Origin: Camellia lanceoleosa
Lineage: Eukaryota > Streptophyta > Magnoliopsida > Ericales > Theaceae
DNA: 64,000 nucleotides
NCBI GenBank assembly: GCA_025200525.1
Contig: CM045758.1
Coordinates: 164,636,261 to 164,700,260 of the forward strand
Direction: 5' to 3'
Below the pieces are notes generated by a model that saw nothing but the letters and a program-made list of their open reading frames with translations, was not told where the DNA came from and searched no databases. Both the position numbers and the translations under genes were made by a program. Positions 60,057 to 64,000 of this stretch are shown in pieces. Within the stretch, counting starts at the first letter, position 1; each line of letters starts with the position of its first letter.

Positions 60057-62472
60057 TCAGTCTCGAGAGGCCCTCTTCATCCTCTTCCTAGGCAGAGCCT
60101 CAGAGTTATCCCCGTCAGCGCCACTGTCTGCACCTCTCTCTGAACCAGAATTAGAGTCGTCGCTGCCATTTGGCTCAGAGCCTGACGTAGTATTATCTCC
60201 ACTAGTAGAACCTAAGCCAGCGTCATCATCTCCGCTCTTAGATGACTTAGCATACTGACTTGCTGCCTCCTCGGCCTCGTTAGTCTCAGCCTTGTCATCA
60301 CTCAAAATGGGCTCAAAAGGGCTGCTCTTATCTTTGGTGTCTCTGGCTCTGCCTCAGCTGCGTGCTAGAGCCTGTCTCCCTCTCCTCTCTGCCACCAGAG
60401 AGGGCACTGATGGTCCTGTTGCAGCTCCCACTGGTGCGCCCGGTATGGCTGGGATCTGAAAAGGGCAGTTGTCAATATATCAGTCTTAGTGTATGTATCA
60501 GATGCAAAGATGGTATACAGTATTAGTGTAGGTAGAAGTCAAATACATTGTGTAGGTGTAGTGTATGAATGCAATGTTTAAGTGTAGTGTATCAAATCAA
60601 TGCAGTGTGGAACAGATTACAGTTAAAATGCTAATATATCAGCAAAAAGTTTGATAGCATGAAATGTAAACTGAAGAAAATTACCTAAATTCCCTAGAGG
60701 TTGAGCAAACTCATGCTGCTCTGCACCATCCCTATTAGGGAAGCTGCTAGCTCGAGAGCGCCCCCAGTGTACTCTTTAGATGCCTGTAAGTGCGTTAAGG
60801 TAATCAGTGTTCTATAAGCATAACTGAAATGAATTTAAAATGCAAAAATGTAAAGTGTGGTGCATAGTGGAGTCGGGCCTCGAACCCTGACAAGCTCGTG
60901 CCTGGCTGGTGCAGGCTCAATAGAGATCTGGTAAGCCTTCCCGATATGCCGCTGATAGGTAAGTGTAGTGGGAAGCTTTGGCCAACTAGTCATCTGTCTC
61001 ACTTAAGAATCCCCTTTGCCATAGGCCCTAGCTACCCTAGTCGCTTTAGGCCTCATCCTCGCAACAGGAGCTCTCGCTCCCTCACTTCCTCGAAAATTGG
61101 TCAAAGGTGGCATAAGGTGTGTCTGAATGAAGACTGTATAATCACCCTCAACTTGGAAGTACTCTGCCTCCAAGCCTACCATGAACTGGATAACTCTGTC
61201 AACAAATAAGCTGTCTGCTGATCTCATGGACTTCGGTGGCGTCATTAGTATGAACTAAGCAGGCATGCCCAGAGATTGGCAAACGACTCTCTCGCCAAGG
61301 TACCAGGCTCGGCAGACTGGACCCTCAAGTAGAATGCGATAATGAGACATGCCCCAGGCTATATTATATCAGCCTCTAACTCCTCTCGGTATCGTGGTCC
61401 ATGGCTACTATGAGACCTACAAATGGAAGTCGTATAGGTTGTCAGTTGCTGTCAGTGGCTATAATGTGAATCAGAACAGTATGAAAGCAAATGATGATTG
61501 TGTTTTAAGTTACCTCGTGAGCAGCTACGGTGTCAAAGTAATGCTTGAAGAAAGAAAAGGGTTCACGAGTTCTGCGGCGAAGCTAACCATCGTACACCTA
61601 TGAATAGGGGACCGTCAATAGAACCTCCACCTTTGGCTCCAGGGCAAGAGTCGGGAAGTATACATATACCCATAGCTGCAGGGAGAGTGCAAAGGTATGT
61701 AGTCAGCACAGTGTTTGAACAGATATAAAAAGTACAAAGCAGAAAGTACATGCGTTGAATAGATGTAAAGCAAGAAATGCTGAATAGAAAATGCAAAGTG
61801 TAAAGAGGGAACTGAGATGTGTACCTCCCAAGCTCGCTAGTAGCCTCTGATCAAGAATCCAATCCTGCGGGAGGTCGAGCTTATGTAGTAGTACAAAGTG
61901 GCGAAGCCAGCCCTGCCCCAATCGTAGAAACTCACTTGGGGGAGGACCACCAGTGCGTCAGCAAGTATAGCCCCACGGTGTTTTCCCTATTTGCAAACAT
62001 GGTGGTACCGAAAACGAACATCAGAAAACCCCAAGCATAGTGCTCTGTCTCCTCTATTGTCTCTGGCACGGTCCTCCAGAACCACTCCTTGAACTAGCTG
62101 TATGTAATTAGGGTTGTCCAAGACAAAGGTGGGCGTGTTCCTAGAAGCTCAATCCAAGTAGCCTCCCAATTCCCTATATCAGGATCAAGGGGAATTGGAT
62201 CACCCCCTACGGCTAGGCCTGTGATCATGGCGAAGTCGTAAAGGGGTCATCGTTATCTCTCCGGTAGTGGAAAGATGGAGAGAGTTGGTGGTGTCCCACC
62301 ATCTCTCCACTAGTGCTCTAAGAAGTAGGCGGTTCGCTATGACTCGTGGCAATCTAGAGTAGAATAGGCCGAAGCCTACCTTGTCAAAAATAGCACGTAC
62401 TCCAGTAGGGAGCTCATCGTACCAGTCTCTGGCCGTCGTGGCCCTATAACCCCTGTATTCGCGGGTGTCACC
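60057..62472 (-). pseudogene. Plant mobile domain (PMD / MAIN-like) gene, multi-exon, broken
   Basis: Minus-strand exons with GT-AG borders: 62472-61825, 61675-61514, 61416 to about 60880, 60783-60685 and 60455-60057. Exon 1 carries the PMD core: GFGLFYSRLPRVIANRLLLR, ALVERWWDTTNSLHLSTTGE, ITMTP, then after a one-base insertion ITGLAVGGDPIPLDPDIGNW, and later VSFYDWGRAGFATLYYYISS ending RAWE. Exon 2 has LWVYVYFPTLALEPKVEV; exon 3 has RAWYLGERVVCQSLG and MTPPKSMRSADSLF. The last exon is Ser/Asp/Gly-rich with a basic end (RKRMKRASRD). Stops include TAG where Trp is expected in GYWRAWE. PMD occurs in MAIN-like host proteins and inside plant transposons; the leader upstream lies at about 62480-63100. 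Confidence 0.8.
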
Positions 62473-63110
62473 CTGTGGCAGAGGACAGGTGAATCAGTGT
62501 AAATACAGCTCGATGAAAAGGAAGTGTAAAACAAATGCAATCGCATTGGTGAAAATACAGTGCAAGAGTGTGATTGGTGTAAGAAATGCAAGTAAAGAAC
62601 ATTGGATGTGCAAGTGTATAGAGTTTGTACAAAGATGAGAACTGGGATCCTTAAATCAATGAAGTGCCTAACGCCACTGATAATATCTCACAAGGCCAAA
62701 CTCCGAGTGGTAAAGTGGTAAGGGCTGCATCAAAATCAAACTCCGGAACATAGATGAAGAGTCGATGAAAAGGGGAAAAAATGTTGAAAATAGGTAGAAA
62801 CGCCGAAAGTCAACTCAAGTCAAACCCTAGGAGAGAGAAAATTAGAGAAAAAGTCCAAGCTTGGGAAAATGCGCTAAACCCAAGAGAAACTCGAGGGAAA
62901 CAAGCCTCAAGTGGTGAAAATGAAGAAAAAAGCACCGAAATCAATTTTTAATTGGTTCAAAATGAAGGAAATCAAGAAGTTTTAGCGAATCAACTTCGCA
63001 TGGGGTGTTGAAAAAACGCGTATAAAGCACAGATCTAGAAAGAAGAATGGTCTAGAGTGAGAGAGGGATGAATTTCGGACAAGAGGGTGTGTGGAAATGA
63101 AGTTTGAAGC
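62473..63110 (-). promoter_or_regulatory. Putative leader and promoter of the PMD gene
   Basis: Upstream of the first recognisable exon is 600 bp with CT-rich leader-like sequence on the minus strand and the TATA-like TTTAAGTATAGGGCTTC near 63105-63121. The acceptor CTCTGCCACAG ends at 62473, so an upstream exon must exist; a short frame starting MQPLPLYHSEFGLVRYYQ near 62730 is a candidate but ends in a stop. Confidence 0.4.
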
Positions 63111-63149
63111 CCTATACTTAAAGACCCGAATGTAAAATGACCAAAAAGG

Positions 63150-63245
63150 GCCGGGCTGCCATTGATGGCCGGTCGGCCACCACTAGTGGCCAATAACCCT
63201 TAAGGGTGGCCAACAAGTGGCCGACACCTCTCCCTAGTGGTTGAC
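63150..63245. repeat. GGCCGAC/GTCGGCC cluster
   Basis: Words GGCCGGTCGGCCACC, GTGGCCAATAACC and GTGGCCGACACC, of the same kind as the cluster at 59440-59530. Confidence 0.75.
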
Positions 63246-63454
63246 AAGCTTCCAGTGCTCCTCCTTTGTCTTTGCTGCTGTTTTGTCTCATTGGTTCTCG
63301 AGAAAGTGCAAGAAAAGTTCACTTTTAAGCTCAAATTGTCTCTGCGGAAACTCCGAACCATGTCTTCAGTGCATGATGATTCATCACTAATCAACACGAA
63401 TGAGGTGTATCCTTTTTAACTTATTGCAGCTCTTCCGAGAGGTAAATCGGAAGT

Positions 63455-63830
63455 TGCTATTCAATCCATTGTTGCATAGAATGTGCATCCCTCCATTGTT
63501 GCATAGAACATGCATTCCTCCATTGTTGCATAGAAAATGCATTTCTTTATTTTCGCATAGACCATGCATAGAAAATGCTTCCAGTTATCGTGCATGGAAT
63601 ATGCATTTGCTAATCTTGCATAGAATATGTATTTTGTGCTCTTGATCGTGCATAGAACATGCATTTTGTACTATTACATTGAATATGCACTCCAATGTTG
63701 CATAGAACATGCTCCGGTTCTCGTTGCATAGAATATGCTTCCGTTTTGTTTTTTGCATGGTTTGTATAAAACATGTCTCTAATATTTTGTTATGATTATT
63801 CGCCTTGCATAGAACATGCACTCTTACTAT
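63455..63830. repeat. Tandem array of TGCATAGAACATGCA-like units
   Basis: More than ten copies of a near-palindrome TGCATAGAACATGCA with spacers of about 10-25 bp (for example after CCATTGT at 63467, 63497, 63527). Variants change the central AGAAC. Open frames here on both strands are repeat artefacts (Met-His-Phe-Leu-Cys repeats). Confidence 0.85.
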
Positions 63831-63928
63831 GTTATGCTTGTTAAGTATCTTTCTTATGCAAGCATGATATTGTATGTACGATTCATTCAGAGAAGTTCCA
63901 GGTGAGATAATTCCTATCCTCGGATTTA

Positions 63929-64000
63929 CCCTGTTTTGGTTAAAAACATTCAGACGTGTTCCGATGTTTATCACCACTCCCTGTTTTGGTTAAAAACATT
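63929..64000. repeat. 50-bp direct repeat at the window edge
   Basis: CCCTGTTTTGGTTAAAAACA followed by TT occurs at 63929-63950 and again at 63979-64000. The repeat may continue beyond the window. Confidence 0.9.

Overview
This window looks like repeat-dense intergenic DNA from a large plant nuclear genome, probably a eudicot; the species cannot be named from it. I found no cellular housekeeping gene, rRNA or tRNA. Nearly everything that reads as protein belongs to decayed LTR retrotransposons of the Ty3/gypsy Tat/Ogre type (gag, protease, RT, two RNase H domains, integrase), plus a hAT transposase remnant and a broken plant-mobile-domain (PMD/MAIN-like) gene. The DNA between the GC-richer elements is very AT-rich and holds MITEs, a Helitron concatemer and low-complexity tracts.

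Layout. 1-648: AT-rich flank with a fold-back repeat. 654-11869: element A, a full-length Tat-type element on the minus strand (541-bp LTRs, TSD ACTTT). It has a single gag-pol unit and, between pol and the 3' LTR, a separate three-exon gene on the opposite strand with its own poly(A) signal. An array of near-palindromic repeats of about 52-61 bp lies between the two converging units. 11875-16023: AT-rich DNA with a Stowaway MITE, other fold-backs, a TIR element with TSD ACT and a 740-bp CCACC-type tract. 16029-26792: element C, a 4.6-kb solo LTR of an Ogre-like family (TSD ATGTG), split by element B (19076-25246). B is a complete but protein-less LTR element (TSD GACTT) that carries about 2.8 kb of CCGAGG-rich tandem repeats and shares its primer-binding leader with A. 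27353-28812: a short hAT element with an 8-bp TSD. 28821-35434: several copies of an AT-rich repeat family; one copy contains a tandem Helitron insertion (33452-34994) whose empty site is visible in the neighbouring copy.

35435 to about 39180: element F, a truncated minus-strand Tat-like element. About 39180 to about 57960: element D, an Ogre-like plus-strand element with a tRNA-Arg-type PBS. D is cut inside its archaeal-type RNase H by element E (49332-56049), a protein-less minus-strand element with 2.8-kb LTRs and a tRNA-iMet PBS. 58500-64000: minus-strand remnants: a fragment resembling an Ogre ORF1 protein, a multi-exon PMD pseudogene, and a tandem array of TGCATAGAACATGCA-like units.

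The relative order of insertions can be read directly: B went into C, E into D, the Helitrons and F into an older AT-rich repeat, and D now abuts a broken F. B looks youngest (LTRs nearly identical, clean TSD). A is older (about 32 LTR differences in 541 bp, nearly all transitions). Stop codons in A and D mostly sit where CAG, CAA, CGA or TGG would be expected, which fits decay of methylated cytosines. The most interesting items are the spliced antisense gene in A, the A/B shared leader with B's giant array, the Helitron concatemer with its empty site, and the PMD gene.
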